DNA from: Clostridia bacterium
GTDB lineage: Bacteria > Bacillota > Clostridia > Oscillospirales > CAG-272
Length of the DNA: 40,819 nucleotides
Direction of reading: 5' to 3'
NCBI GenBank assembly: GCA_017407835.1
Contig: JAFQVV010000039.1
Coordinates: 1-40,819, forward strand
In this document: one piece after another, positions 24,211 to 31,890 of the stretch
Layout: every line of letters starts with the position of its first letter
How positions within the stretch are numbered: position 1 is the stretch's first letter
Translations under genes and position numbers: made by a program
The notes under the pieces: generated by a model
The model's input: the letters and a program-made list of their open reading frames with translations, nothing else
The model's database searches: none
Told to the model about the DNA's origin: nothing

Positions 24211-25128
24211 TCACTCGATGGCGTCGATGTCGTAGGGTGTCCGCTGGTAGACAAAATAGTTGAGCCAGTTTGAGAAGAGCAGATTGGCGTGTCCGCGCCA
24301 GACATTGCGGGGCTGGAGGGATGTGTCGTTGTTGGGAAAATAGTTGTAGGGAATATCAATGCTCAAGCCCCGCAGGGTGTCGCGGAAATATTCGAGCGAG
24401 AGGGTGTCATGGTCATACTCGGCGTGACCCGTGATGTAGAATTGTCTGGCGTTTTTGTCGGCAACGATGTAAACTCCTGCACGCTCCGAGCGTGCGAGAA
24501 TATCCAGCTGAGGGCATGCTTTGATGTCAGATTCATACACCGTGGTGTGGCGGGAATGGGGGGCAAGGAAGACCTCATCAAAGCCGCGGAGCAGCGGGTG
24601 GCGGGGACAAACCGCCTCGTGCTCGAAAATGCCGAACATTTTCTCGGGCAGTGCGTGCTTTTGAATGCCGTAGTGATGATAGAGTCCCGCCTGTGCCGCC
24701 CAGCAGATATGCAGGGTGGAGTAGACATGCTTGCGCGACCAATCGAGAATGGCGCAAAGCTCATCCCAATACGCAACATCGGTAAACTCCAGATTTTCCA
24801 CGGGCGCACCGGTGATGATCAGCCCGTCGAACTTTTTATGCTTGACGTCAGAGAAGCACTGATAGAAGCTTTCCATATGCTCCTCGGAGATGTGGGTGGC
24901 ACGGTAGGTTTCGGTGCCGAGCAGAGTCAGCTCTACCTGAAGGGGTGTATTGGAAAGCAGACGAATCAACTGCGTCTCGGTGGCAATTTTGGTGGGCATC
25001 AGGTTGAGGATGGCGATACGCAGCGGGCGGATATCCTGCGTCTGCGCACGGTTTTCCTCCATGACGAAAATGTGCTCGCTCTCAAGAATTTGTGCGGCGG
25101 GCAATCCGCCGGGAATTTTAATGGGCAT
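24211..25128 (-). CDS. metA: Homoserine O-acetyltransferase (MetA family)
   Basis: A 305-aa enzyme of methionine synthesis that acylates homoserine. The thiol nucleophile is Cys142 (STLHICWAAQAGL). The partner dyad is His235 and Glu237 (YITGHAEYDHD). Residue 111 is Glu (TGAPVENLEF); in this family Glu111 goes with acetyl-CoA and Gly111 with succinyl-CoA, so acetyl transfer is predicted. The start ATG 25128 has AAAGGAG 11 bases upstream and gives the family's usual length; a longer frame to 25170 runs into the promoter. It leads a likely two-gene operon with comM. Confidence 0.94.
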   Translation of the reverse strand: MPIKIPGGLPAAQILESEHIFVMEENRAQTQDIRPLRIAILNLMPTKIATETQLIRLLSNTPLQVELTLLGTETYRATHISEEHMESFYQCFSDVKHKKFDGLIITGAPVENLEFTDVAYWDELCAILDWSRKHVYSTLHICWAAQAGLYHHYGIQKHALPEKMFGIFEHEAVCPRHPLLRGFDEVFLAPHSRHTTVYESDIKACPQLDILARSERAGVYIVADKNARQFYITGHAEYDHDTLSLEYFRDTLRGLSIDIPYNYFPNNDTSLQPRNVWRGHANLLFSNWLNYFVYQRTPYDIDAIE

Positions 25129-25168
25129 ATGAGAGTGCTCCTTTGATTTTGAAGAAACTTTACTCTTC

Positions 25169-25197
25169 ATTATATCAAATTGCGGCGGGAATGTCCA
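25169..25197 (-). promoter_or_regulatory. Promoter of metA-comM
   Basis: Minus strand: -35 TGGACA (25197-25192), 17-bp spacer, perfect TATAAT (25174-25169). Confidence 0.75.
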
Positions 25198-25231
25198 TAG
25201 TTTTTTTGCTTTTTGCTAAAATTTTCTGCGT

Positions 25232-25277
25232 AAAAACAAAGAGAACGACCGTCCGATGGGACAAGCCGTTCTCTTTG
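25232..25277 (-). terminator. Terminator after the SLOG-family gene
   Basis: Minus strand: CAAAGAGAACG and CGTTCTCTTTG arms enclosing a structured loop, then TTTTTA. It immediately follows the stop codon of the SLOG gene. Confidence 0.82.
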
Positions 25278-25278
25278 G

Positions 25279-25746
25279 TCAGGTTAGGGCGAGGTTGATG
25301 ATTCGCAGTCCTTGCTTTTGTGCGTTGGCAATGGTAAACGCAGTACCGCCGACCTGCCGTGTGCAATAGCAGACACAGATCTGACTGTCCTCCAACAATT
25401 TCAGATTCCGACGTTTCATGCATCCGCTCGTGTAATGCTCCTGCAGAAAGGTGACACGGTCGGCATCTGCCATGATGCGGCGATAGGCGAGCCGTTCCTC
25501 TTCCGGCCAACCGCGGGTTTGCCCGTGGCAGGGCAGGATCAGCTCGAGCCGAATAAAGTCAAACCGTCGGCGCATCTGCAGGACATGCTCGGCGGCGATA
25601 CGGTCGAATCCCACCGCTCCCCCAGCGCGGAAATGATAAATTTTCTCGTCGATAAGACGATACAGACAGTCATCTAACCGCTGCTCAAGGTCAGACAGTA
25701 CGGCATCGGCAATGCGGCGATGTCCGGTAAAACAACAACTTGTCAT
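25279..25746 (-). CDS. SLOG-family protein (DUF1273/YpsA-like)
   Basis: A 155-aa Rossmann-like protein starting MTSCCFTGHRR, the signature of DUF1273/YpsA. FRAGGAVGFDRIAAEHVLQM is the second nucleotide-binding segment, followed by LELILPCHGQTRGW and a C-terminal VCYCTRQVGGTAFTIANAQKQGLRIINLA. SLOG proteins bind nucleotide-derived ligands; in Bacillus YpsA affects cell division. The particular ligand is unknown. It lies 35 bp after the DUF6062 gene with GGAGGTCAG before the ATG, so it is probably the last gene of ddh-DUF6062-SLOG. Confidence 0.85.
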   Translation of the reverse strand: MTSCCFTGHRRIADAVLSDLEQRLDDCLYRLIDEKIYHFRAGGAVGFDRIAAEHVLQMRRRFDFIRLELILPCHGQTRGWPEEERLAYRRIMADADRVTFLQEHYTSGCMKRRNLKLLEDSQICVCYCTRQVGGTAFTIANAQKQGLRIINLALT

Positions 25747-25781
25747 GATCTGACCTCCGTGAATCAGATTGTGAAAATCGC

Positions 25782-26489
25782 TTATTTTTTCTGCGGTTCG
25801 GCGTGCAGATCGCTGCGCAGGAACTTGATGGCTCGCTCAACCGAATCGCGGGAATTGCCCCAAGGCTCCTCTTCGTAGCGATAATCAAACTTTTTGCAGA
25901 ACCAGCTGACATCTGCCGACAGGGTATCCAGATATCCCTCGACCACAGCCGATGCCTGGCGGACAAACTCGCCCTGACGCTTCTTAGGCAGGCGCGCGCG
26001 GGCATAATCGAGCAGGCGGCGATAGTGCGGCAGACAGAAATAGGGTTGATTCTGCAGTTTCCGGGGGAAGTCTTCATCCTGCTCCCAGAGCAGAACCGCT
26101 GTCTCAATCATATGGGTGAAGTGATAATTGATCCGCCCGCAGACATAGCAGTCCTCCTCCAGATCGGCGATGCGCTTGGCAGGCTTTGCCCCCGCACCGC
26201 TGATCAGGGCGCCGGGGCCCCCCGCTGCGATCTCGCGCTTGAGCTCGTTGAGATGTGATTCAAGGGTGAGCGCCATGCCGAGACGGTTTTTGCGGACAAA
26301 CATCATGTCATAATGCGTGCGGCAAAAGCCCTGTTTGTTGGTTTTGATGCGCACATCGGGTTCCATCATGGATGCGCCGAGAATGAGATCAAGCTCGTTT
26401 TCCTCCAGCTTTCGCCAGAGCGCGCAGAATGGACAGCCGTCGGCGGCGTCAAATGCTTCATTGACGGGAATGGTATAGATCTGTTCCAT
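25782..26489 (-). CDS. DUF6062-type protein with two Cys/His motifs
   Basis: A 235-aa soluble protein. Two similar halves each hold a likely metal site. The first is DGCPFCALWRKLEE then KQGFCRTHYDMM; the second is EEDCYVCGRINYHF then QPYFCLPHYRRLL. The CxxC plus CxxHY pattern suggests one zinc per half and an internal duplication. I recognise this as the DUF6062 type common in Clostridia; no function is known. It lies between ddh (56 bp upstream) and a SLOG gene. GAGGAG precedes the start. Confidence 0.75.
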   Translation of the reverse strand: MEQIYTIPVNEAFDAADGCPFCALWRKLEENELDLILGASMMEPDVRIKTNKQGFCRTHYDMMFVRKNRLGMALTLESHLNELKREIAAGGPGALISGAGAKPAKRIADLEEDCYVCGRINYHFTHMIETAVLLWEQDEDFPRKLQNQPYFCLPHYRRLLDYARARLPKKRQGEFVRQASAVVEGYLDTLSADVSWFCKKFDYRYEEEPWGNSRDSVERAIKFLRSDLHAEPQKK

Positions 26490-26545
26490 GGCAGCTCCTC
26501 GAAGAATTTTTGGGGATTATTCCCGTGGGATAGGCGACAGTGCGC

Positions 26546-27532
26546 TTACAGCAGAGAGCGGCGCAGCTCTTCACCCGATTTTGGGGAGAGATATGCGGGG
26601 GGAATATCGAGAATGGTTTTGCAGCCCGTCTCACCTGCCTGTGCGAAGCGATGGGCGGCACGGGCACAGGCGACGAGAACCGACGCGGTAAATTCGGGAT
26701 TGGAGTCAAGCTTAAGGCTATATTCAATCAACGCAGTATGCTCGGCATTCAGCCCTGTTTTTCCGCTGCGGATCACAAATCCGCCGTGGGGGATTCCGCT
26801 GTGCTTCTCCCGCATTTCGGCAAGGCTGATGAAATGCACAGTGGTATCATAGTCGGCAAAATAAGCGGGCATAGTTTTGATTTCGTGCTCGATGCGGGCA
26901 AGATCAGCTCCCTCGGCAGCCACGACAAAGCACTCGCGGGTATGTTTTTCCCGGGTGGTCAGCGTGGGGCAGGAGCCGCTGCGCACTGCCTCAAGGGCGG
27001 CCTCAACGGGGATGGTGTATTGCCGTGCATCCACAACGCCCTCAATGCGGCGGATGGCATCCGAGTGGCCCTGGCTGACGCCCTTGCCCCAGAAGGTGTA
27101 ATCGGCACCGTCGGGCAGAATTGCCCCTGACAGCATGCGGTTGAGCGAGAACATACCGGGATCCCAGCCGACCGAGATGACAGCGACTTTTCCCGCATGG
27201 GCGGCAGCGCGGTCAACGGCGGCAAAGTGCTCGGGAATTTTGGCGTGATTGTCGAAGCTGTCCACAACATGGAAGTGTGCGGCAAGTGCGGGCGTCTGCG
27301 TCGGCAGATCGGTGGCACTTCCGCCGCAGAGGATCATCACATCAATGGCGTCTGCCATTTCATCGGCGCGATCGGCTGCAAGCACGGGGACGCCTTCTGT
27401 CTGAATGGTCAGCGAGTCGGGATTGCGCCGTGTAAAGACAGCGGCAAGCGTCATATCACTGTTTTGCCGAATTGCCGCTTCGACTCCGCGGCCAAGGTTG
27501 CCATAACCGAAAATACCGATACGAATGCTCAT
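26546..27532 (-). CDS. ddh: meso-Diaminopimelate dehydrogenase
   Basis: A 328-aa NADPH-dependent enzyme that makes meso-diaminopimelate from tetrahydrodipicolinate in one step, for peptidoglycan and lysine. RIGIFGYGNLGRGVEAAI is the nucleotide-binding loop, VFTRRNP carries the Arg residues that favour NADPH. CGGSATDLP, SFDNHAKIPEH and SVGWDPGMFSLNR are family motifs, and the C-terminal SKT/NPEFTASVLVACARAA helps form the substrate pocket. ATG 27532 gives the usual length; an upstream extension to 27610 crosses the promoter. It probably heads an operon with DUF6062 and SLOG genes. Confidence 0.94.
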   Translation of the reverse strand: MSIRIGIFGYGNLGRGVEAAIRQNSDMTLAAVFTRRNPDSLTIQTEGVPVLAADRADEMADAIDVMILCGGSATDLPTQTPALAAHFHVVDSFDNHAKIPEHFAAVDRAAAHAGKVAVISVGWDPGMFSLNRMLSGAILPDGADYTFWGKGVSQGHSDAIRRIEGVVDARQYTIPVEAALEAVRSGSCPTLTTREKHTRECFVVAAEGADLARIEHEIKTMPAYFADYDTTVHFISLAEMREKHSGIPHGGFVIRSGKTGLNAEHTALIEYSLKLDSNPEFTASVLVACARAAHRFAQAGETGCKTILDIPPAYLSPKSGEELRRSLL

Positions 27533-27581
27533 GTGATTTACCTTTCTGCGGATGTTCACCGCACCAAAAAAATACTTTCTA

Positions 27582-27610
27582 ATTTTACCACAGGAAAGCG
27601 ATTTTTGCAA
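27582..27610 (-). promoter_or_regulatory. Promoter of ddh
   Basis: Minus strand: -35 TTGCAA (27610-27605), 17-bp spacer, -10 TAAAAT (27587-27582) with a TG extension. Confidence 0.7.
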
Positions 27611-27713
27611 CGGCTTTGCACAAAAAAATCAAAAACAATTCACTTGATGTGCGGAGATGGCGCGAGAAAAATATAATTTGTGAAAATTGCCTATTACGTC
27701 GCGCGAAAAAATA

Positions 27714-27722
27714 TGGTATAAT
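27714..27722 (+). promoter_or_regulatory. Extended -10 promoter upstream of the CarD-family gene
   Basis: TGGTATAAT at 27714-27722 is a perfect extended -10. The -35 region is poor (TTACGT at 27694). Transcription would begin near 27729, just before the leader hairpin. Confidence 0.6.
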
Positions 27723-27738
27723 AGCAATGAACGATCAA

Positions 27739-27789
27739 CGCGCAGTTTGCTTAGCGGAACGTAAGTCCGGTTGAAGCAGACTGCGCGTT
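27739..27789 (+). promoter_or_regulatory. Leader hairpin with T run before the CarD-family gene (attenuator or small RNA end)
   Basis: An outer stem AACGCGCAGT / ACTGCGCGTT is joined by TTGC/GCAG and an inner CGGA/TCCG stem. The whole hairpin ends in TTTTTGTCG. It lies between the promoter and the ribosome site, so most transcripts could stop after about 60 nt. This is either an attenuator for the gene or the end of a separate short RNA. Confidence 0.6.
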
Positions 27790-27824
27790 TTTGTCGAAAA
27801 TTGATTGGCAGGGGGATATGCAGA

Positions 27825-28340
27825 ATGGAATTTCGGATCAATGAGGCAGTGTTGTACGGTGCAGAGGGGGTCTGCCGCATTGCGGAAATCTCTGAGCAAA
27901 ATTTTATGGGTGAGCCGAAACGCTATTATGTGCTCAAGCCGATCTATGCGGGCAGATCGACGGTGTTTGTGCCCATAGATAATGCTGCACTGACGGCAAA
28001 GATGCGGCGGGTGCTCTCCCCCGAGGAAATTTATGCGCTTATCCGCGCCATGCCCAATGAGGCTGCACTCTCGATTGATGACGACAACGCCCGTCGTGAG
28101 CATTGCCGCGAAATCATCGGGGCGGGAGATCGCGCAGAGCTTGTCGGACTGATCAAAGCATTGTATAATCGGAGGTTGGCACAGCAGGCGAAAGGGCGAA
28201 AACTGCACTTGGCGGATGAGCGTCTTCTGCAGGATGCGGAGAAGATTCTCTATGATGAGTTTGCCCATGTGCTGCAGATCAAACGGGACGAGGTCCTCCC
28301 CTTTATTCTGGAGCAGATCAACGTCGGGACAAAGGGATAA
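27825..28340 (+). CDS. CarD-family transcriptional regulator
   Basis: A 171-aa protein with the CarD/CdnL layout. The N-terminal Tudor-like RNA-polymerase-interacting domain is MEFRINEAVLYGAEGVCRIAEI...YYVLKPIYAGRSTVFVPID, followed by a helical C-terminal domain (RRVLSPEEIYALI onwards). CarD proteins bind the polymerase beta subunit and stabilise open complexes at promoters. ATG 27825 was chosen over upstream starts because AGGGGG lies 9 bases before it and homology-like sequence begins there. A terminator-like hairpin lies in its leader, which suggests its own expression is limited. The downstream 28341-28475 stretch holds nothing I recognise. Confidence 0.88.
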   Translation: MEFRINEAVLYGAEGVCRIAEISEQNFMGEPKRYYVLKPIYAGRSTVFVPIDNAALTAKMRRVLSPEEIYALIRAMPNEAALSIDDDNARREHCREIIGAGDRAELVGLIKALYNRRLAQQAKGRKLHLADERLLQDAEKILYDEFAHVLQIKRDEVLPFILEQINVGTKG

Positions 28341-28475
28341 TGGTATAACCTCGGGAGATACGATACGAAACGCTTTTTCGCCGATTTTTCTTTCCCATTT
28401 TGGGGCGTGCATACGGGAAAGCAGGCTTGTTCACAATAAGTTAACAATTTGCGCAACTTTTTCCCTGCATCCCTC

Positions 28476-28504
28476 TTGCAATTTCGGGGAAAATCCTGTA
28501 TAAT
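28476..28504 (+). promoter_or_regulatory. Promoter of efp
   Basis: -35 TTGCAA (28476-28481), 17-bp spacer, perfect TATAAT (28499-28504). Confidence 0.78.
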
Positions 28505-28572
28505 AAAATGTAACTTATGCGCGGAAGAATTTTCGCGAAAATATTGATGTTTTACGTTGGAGGTAATCACTT

Positions 28573-29130
28573 ATGGTAGTAGCCGGCGATTTCAAGAACG
28601 GCATCACTTTCGAGATGGATGGCCAGGTTCTGCAGGTTATCGAATTTCAGCATGTTAAGCCGGGTAAGGGCGCGGCTTTCGTCCGCACCAAACTCAAGAA
28701 TGTCATTACGGGTGCCGTGATCGAGCGCACCTTCAGCCCCACCGATAAGTATGAGAATGCTTATATCGAAAGAAAGGAAATGCAGTATTCCTACAACGAT
28801 GGCGATCTGTATTACTTCATGGATATGGAGACCTTCGATATGCTGCCCATCAACGGGGACAAGCTGCCTGACAGCTTCAAGTTCGTTAAGGAAGAGATGA
28901 TGGTCAAGCTCGTTTCCTACAAGGGCAACGTGTTTGATATCGAGCCCCCCACGTTTGTTGAACTGGCTGTTACCCAGACCGATCCCGGTTTTGCTGGCAA
29001 CACCGCAACCAATACCCTCAAACCCGCTACCCTGGAGACCGGTGCTGTAATCAAGGTTCCGCTCTTCATCAACGAGGGCGAGGTTCTCAAGATCGATACC
29101 AGAACGGGTGAATATCTCTCCCGTGCATAA
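28573..29130 (+). CDS. efp: Elongation factor P
   Basis: A 185-aa three-domain protein that helps ribosomes form peptide bonds at proline runs. It has the KOW-like N-terminal domain ([28 protein letters not shown]), two OB folds and the family signature [14 protein letters not shown] at the end. The loop PGKG places Lys32 where EF-P is modified or acts. GGAGG lies 9 bases before the start. It has its own promoter and is followed 15 bp later by a CD1247-type gene in the same transcript. Confidence 0.97.
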   Translation: MVVAGDFKNGITFEMDGQVLQVIEFQHVKPGKGAAFVRTKLKNVITGAVIERTFSPTDKYENAYIERKEMQYSYNDGDLYYFMDMETFDMLPINGDKLPDSFKFVKEEMMVKLVSYKGNVFDIEPPTFVELAVTQTDPGFAGNTATNTLKPATLETGAVIKVPLFINEGEVLKIDTRTGEYLSRA

Positions 29131-29145
29131 TCAGGAGGAACGAAA

Positions 29146-29595
29146 ATGACGTTGACTGAGAAGGCTGCATATCTCAAGGGATTGGCAGAGGGTACTGCAC
29201 TGGATGCCGCAAAGCCCGAGACTAAGCTGATCAATGCCATGCTCGATCTGATCGGCGATCTGACCGAGGCACTTGACCGGCTTGAGGAGACAACCGACAC
29301 GCTGCACGACTATATCGAGGAAATCGATGAGGATTTGGGCGAGGTCGAGGAATTCATCATGGACGAGTTCGGCGATGATGACTGCGATTGTGATTGCTGC
29401 TGCGACGACGATGACGACGAAGATGATGAATATTATGAGATCACCTGTCCTTCCTGCGGCGAGGTTATTTGCTTCGATGAGACGGTAGATCCCGCTGATC
29501 TTGTCTGCCCTGCTTGCCACGAGCATTTCGACTGCATCTGCGATTGCGATGCATGTGCCGAGTGCTGCGAGGACGAGGAAGAGGACGACGAGTAA
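29146..29595 (+). CDS. CD1247-type protein, acidic and cysteine-rich
   Basis: A 149-aa protein. The N-terminal half (MTLTEKAAYLKGLAEGTALD...KLINAMLDLIGDLTEAL) is the helical CD1247 N-terminal domain of Clostridia. Acidic segments follow, with an unusual run of alternating Asp and Cys (DCDCDCCCDDDDDEDDE, from about residue 78). A zinc-ribbon-like CPSC...CPAC pair comes next and the tail is DCICDCDACAECCEDEEEDDE. Metal binding is very likely; the function is unknown. It has AGGAGG before its ATG and follows efp by 15 bp, so it shares the efp promoter. Confidence 0.82.
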   Translation: MTLTEKAAYLKGLAEGTALDAAKPETKLINAMLDLIGDLTEALDRLEETTDTLHDYIEEIDEDLGEVEEFIMDEFGDDDCDCDCCCDDDDDEDDEYYEITCPSCGEVICFDETVDPADLVCPACHEHFDCICDCDACAECCEDEEEDDE

Positions 29596-29614
29596 GGCTT
29601 CACAATTGATGATC

Positions 29615-29651
29615 AATCCCCCACAGGGCAAGCCCTGTGGGGGATTTTTTA
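29615..29651 (+). terminator. Terminator of efp and the CD1247-type gene
   Basis: Perfect 14-bp arms ATCCCCCACAGGGC / GCCCTGTGGGGGAT with a 2-base turn, then TTTTTTAT. Confidence 0.92.
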
Positions 29652-29711
29652 TCTGTATCCCATTGGCATATAAGAAATTGTCGGGACACTGCGGTAAATT
29701 TACAAATTGTT

Positions 29712-29740
29712 TTGACAGATTGCTCCGAATGTGATATAAT
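29712..29740 (+). promoter_or_regulatory. Consensus promoter of the DUF512-der-obg operon
   Basis: Perfect TTGACA (29712-29717), 17-bp spacer, perfect TATAAT (29735-29740), 37 bp before the first ATG of the operon. Confidence 0.9.
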
Positions 29741-29777
29741 ATATTGTAATTACCCATTTTTTAGGAGGAAGCGCAAA

Positions 29778-31100
29778 ATGGTCACCATTACCGATGTGCT
29801 GCCCGGCTCCCGTGCCGCGCGAGCAGGGATCCTGCCGCAGGATATTTTGATTTCCATCAACGGGCACAACATCCGCGATGTGCTCGACTATCGGTTTTAT
29901 CTCACCGAGCGCTGTGTTGTTCTCACCCTGCACCGCGGGGCTGAGCTGCTGGATGTGACCATCCGCAAGGGTGAGTATGATGACATTGGCCTTGAATTTG
30001 CCACGCCGCTGATGGATGGCAAGCACTGCTGTGCCAACCGCTGCATTTTCTGCTTTATCGATCAGCTCCCGTCAGGAATGCGGGACACCCTCTATTTCAA
30101 GGATGACGATTCCCGTCTGTCCTTTCTGCACGGCAATTATATCACGCTGACTAATCTCGGCGACCGCGACATCGACCGCATCATCGAGATGCACATTTCC
30201 CCCGTCAACGTGTCGGTGCACACCACCAATCCCGAGCTGCGCTGTACCATGATGGGCAATCGCCGCGCGGGAAAGACGCTGGATTATCTCCGCCGACTGG
30301 CCGATGCGGGTATCGCGCTCTGCGGGCAGATTGTGCTCTGCCGGGGCATCAACGACGGCGCTGAGCTGGACCGCTCTATGCGGGATCTGGCAGAGCTTGC
30401 GCCTGCACTGCGCAGTGTGTCGGTGGTGCCTGCGGGGCTGACGAAATACCGTGAGGGATTATATCCCCTCTCGCCTTTTACCCCCGAGGAGTGCGCGGCT
30501 GTGATCGCACAGGTGGATGCCTTTGCCCGGGGATGCATGGAAAAGCTGGGAACACGGCTCTTTTTTTGCGCCGACGAGCTGTATCTGAAAGCAGGACTTG
30601 CACTGCCCAATGACGAATATTACGAGGAATACAGCCAGATCGAAAACGGTGTGGGGCTGTTGACTTCTCTTTGCCACGAATTTGATTTTGAGCTGAATTT
30701 CATGGGGGCTGAGCTTCCTCGCGTGCTGAATCGTACCGTAACGGTGGCCACGGGGGAGGCGGCTTACCCCACCTTGTCCGCGCTGACGGCACGCCTGATG
30801 GATAGGGTACAGGGACTGGAGATTCGCGTTGTCGCTGTTCGCAACAACTTTTTCGGTGAACTGATCAATGTGGCAGGTTTACTGACAGGACGGGATTTGG
30901 CAGAGCAACTGTCGGGGCTTTCGCTTGGCGAGGAACTGCTCCTTCCCCGGGTATGTCTGCGCGCAGAAGGCGATTTGTTTCTCTGCGGCATGACACCCGA
31001 TGAGCTGTCTGAGCGTTTGAAGGTTCCTTTGCGTTTTGTCCCCAATGATGGGGCCGAGCTGATTGCGGCGCTGCTGGGAAGAAAATGTGGACTTGCATAA
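29778..31100 (+). CDS. DUF512 protein (PDZ plus radical SAM-like core)
   Basis: A 440-aa protein. The first 70 residues form a PDZ-like domain (VLPGSRAARAGILPQDILISINGHNIRDVLDYRFYL). The radical-SAM-like Cys motif CCANRCIFCFIDQLP (about residue 82-96) follows, and the C-terminal half is DUF512 with NVAGLLTGRDLAEQL and the conserved CxxGM end. The family is found next to der in many Firmicutes, as here, and is presumed to act in ribosome or RNA maturation; the reaction is unknown. ATG 29778 is preceded by AGGAGG. It leads a five-gene operon. Confidence 0.9.
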   Translation: MVTITDVLPGSRAARAGILPQDILISINGHNIRDVLDYRFYLTERCVVLTLHRGAELLDVTIRKGEYDDIGLEFATPLMDGKHCCANRCIFCFIDQLPSGMRDTLYFKDDDSRLSFLHGNYITLTNLGDRDIDRIIEMHISPVNVSVHTTNPELRCTMMGNRRAGKTLDYLRRLADAGIALCGQIVLCRGINDGAELDRSMRDLAELAPALRSVSVVPAGLTKYREGLYPLSPFTPEECAAVIAQVDAFARGCMEKLGTRLFFCADELYLKAGLALPNDEYYEEYSQIENGVGLLTSLCHEFDFELNFMGAELPRVLNRTVTVATGEAAYPTLSALTARLMDRVQGLEIRVVAVRNNFFGELINVAGLLTGRDLAEQLSGLSLGEELLLPRVCLRAEGDLFLCGMTPDELSERLKVPLRFVPNDGAELIAALLGRKCGLA

Positions 31101-31113
31101 GGAGGAATTGAAG

Positions 31114-31863
31114 ATGAGAAAATTTGGTGTTTTTTTGCTGGTACTCGCATTTCTGTTTACCGCCTGTTCGCCGGTCGAAACGGATGGGGAAGAGCAGAGC
31201 ACTTCTGCCGATACGACGATTGCTGCCGAACCGATACACATTACTGAGATTATCATTGAGGAATCCTCCGCTTCGCTTGGCGGTGATTCGGAGAAAATTC
31301 TTCGTTATCCCGTGGTGGTTGGGGAGGGGACCGATGCACTCAACGAAAATCTCAAGCGCCATGCCGAACAAATGTATACCATACATGCGACAAGTGTGCA
31401 TACTCTGCTTGCCGAAGGAGAAACCTTTGTTTATGCGGTGACATCGGTTGAAACCAAACGCTTTGATGACACACTGCTGTCATTCCTCTGCCGTGCAGAG
31501 TACACTTCTCCCACCGATGGAATGCCCAAACAGTTTGTATATACCTGCAATATCAACCCCACTACCGCCGAGATTTATTCTTCCGATGTACTGATTACCG
31601 ATTGGACGGCACTTGCCCAGCTGCTGCGTGCGGGTAAGGGTGAGATGGTGTGGGGAAGCGAGGAGCTGCTTACGCAGATTACTTGGGATGAACTGCTTAT
31701 GCAGATCAAGCCCGAGTACGGCATCTATCCGGCTGTTTGTTTTAACGATGGGGGAGTTGTGATTGGTTTTGATGTGCTCACCCTGCTTGGCGGGACGGCG
31801 GGTTTTTGTATTTCCTATGCTGACGCGGCCGATTGCCTGGCTGTCTCTGCACCGCAGAATTGA
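31114..31863 (+). CDS. Predicted lipoprotein of unknown function
   Basis: A 249-aa protein with a lipoprotein signal (lipobox LFTAC, Cys18) and a Ser/Thr-rich linker. The rest is a mixed alpha/beta domain: a strand-rich EKILRYPVVVGEGTDALNENLKRHAEQMY, then TFVYAVTSVETKRFDDTLLSFLCRAEYTSPTDGMPKQFVYTCNINPTTAEIYSSDVLI. This arrangement resembles DUF3298/DUF4163-like (RsiV-type) outer domains, but I cannot assign it firmly. It lies between DUF512 and der, 13 bp after the first. An exported lipoprotein inside a ribosome-biogenesis operon is unexpected. AGGAGG precedes the start. Confidence 0.75.
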   Translation: MRKFGVFLLVLAFLFTACSPVETDGEEQSTSADTTIAAEPIHITEIIIEESSASLGGDSEKILRYPVVVGEGTDALNENLKRHAEQMYTIHATSVHTLLAEGETFVYAVTSVETKRFDDTLLSFLCRAEYTSPTDGMPKQFVYTCNINPTTAEIYSSDVLITDWTALAQLLRAGKGEMVWGSEELLTQITWDELLMQIKPEYGIYPAVCFNDGGVVIGFDVLTLLGGTAGFCISYADAADCLAVSAPQN

Positions 31864-31890
31864 CTTACGCAAAGAAAGGAAGTTATCATC

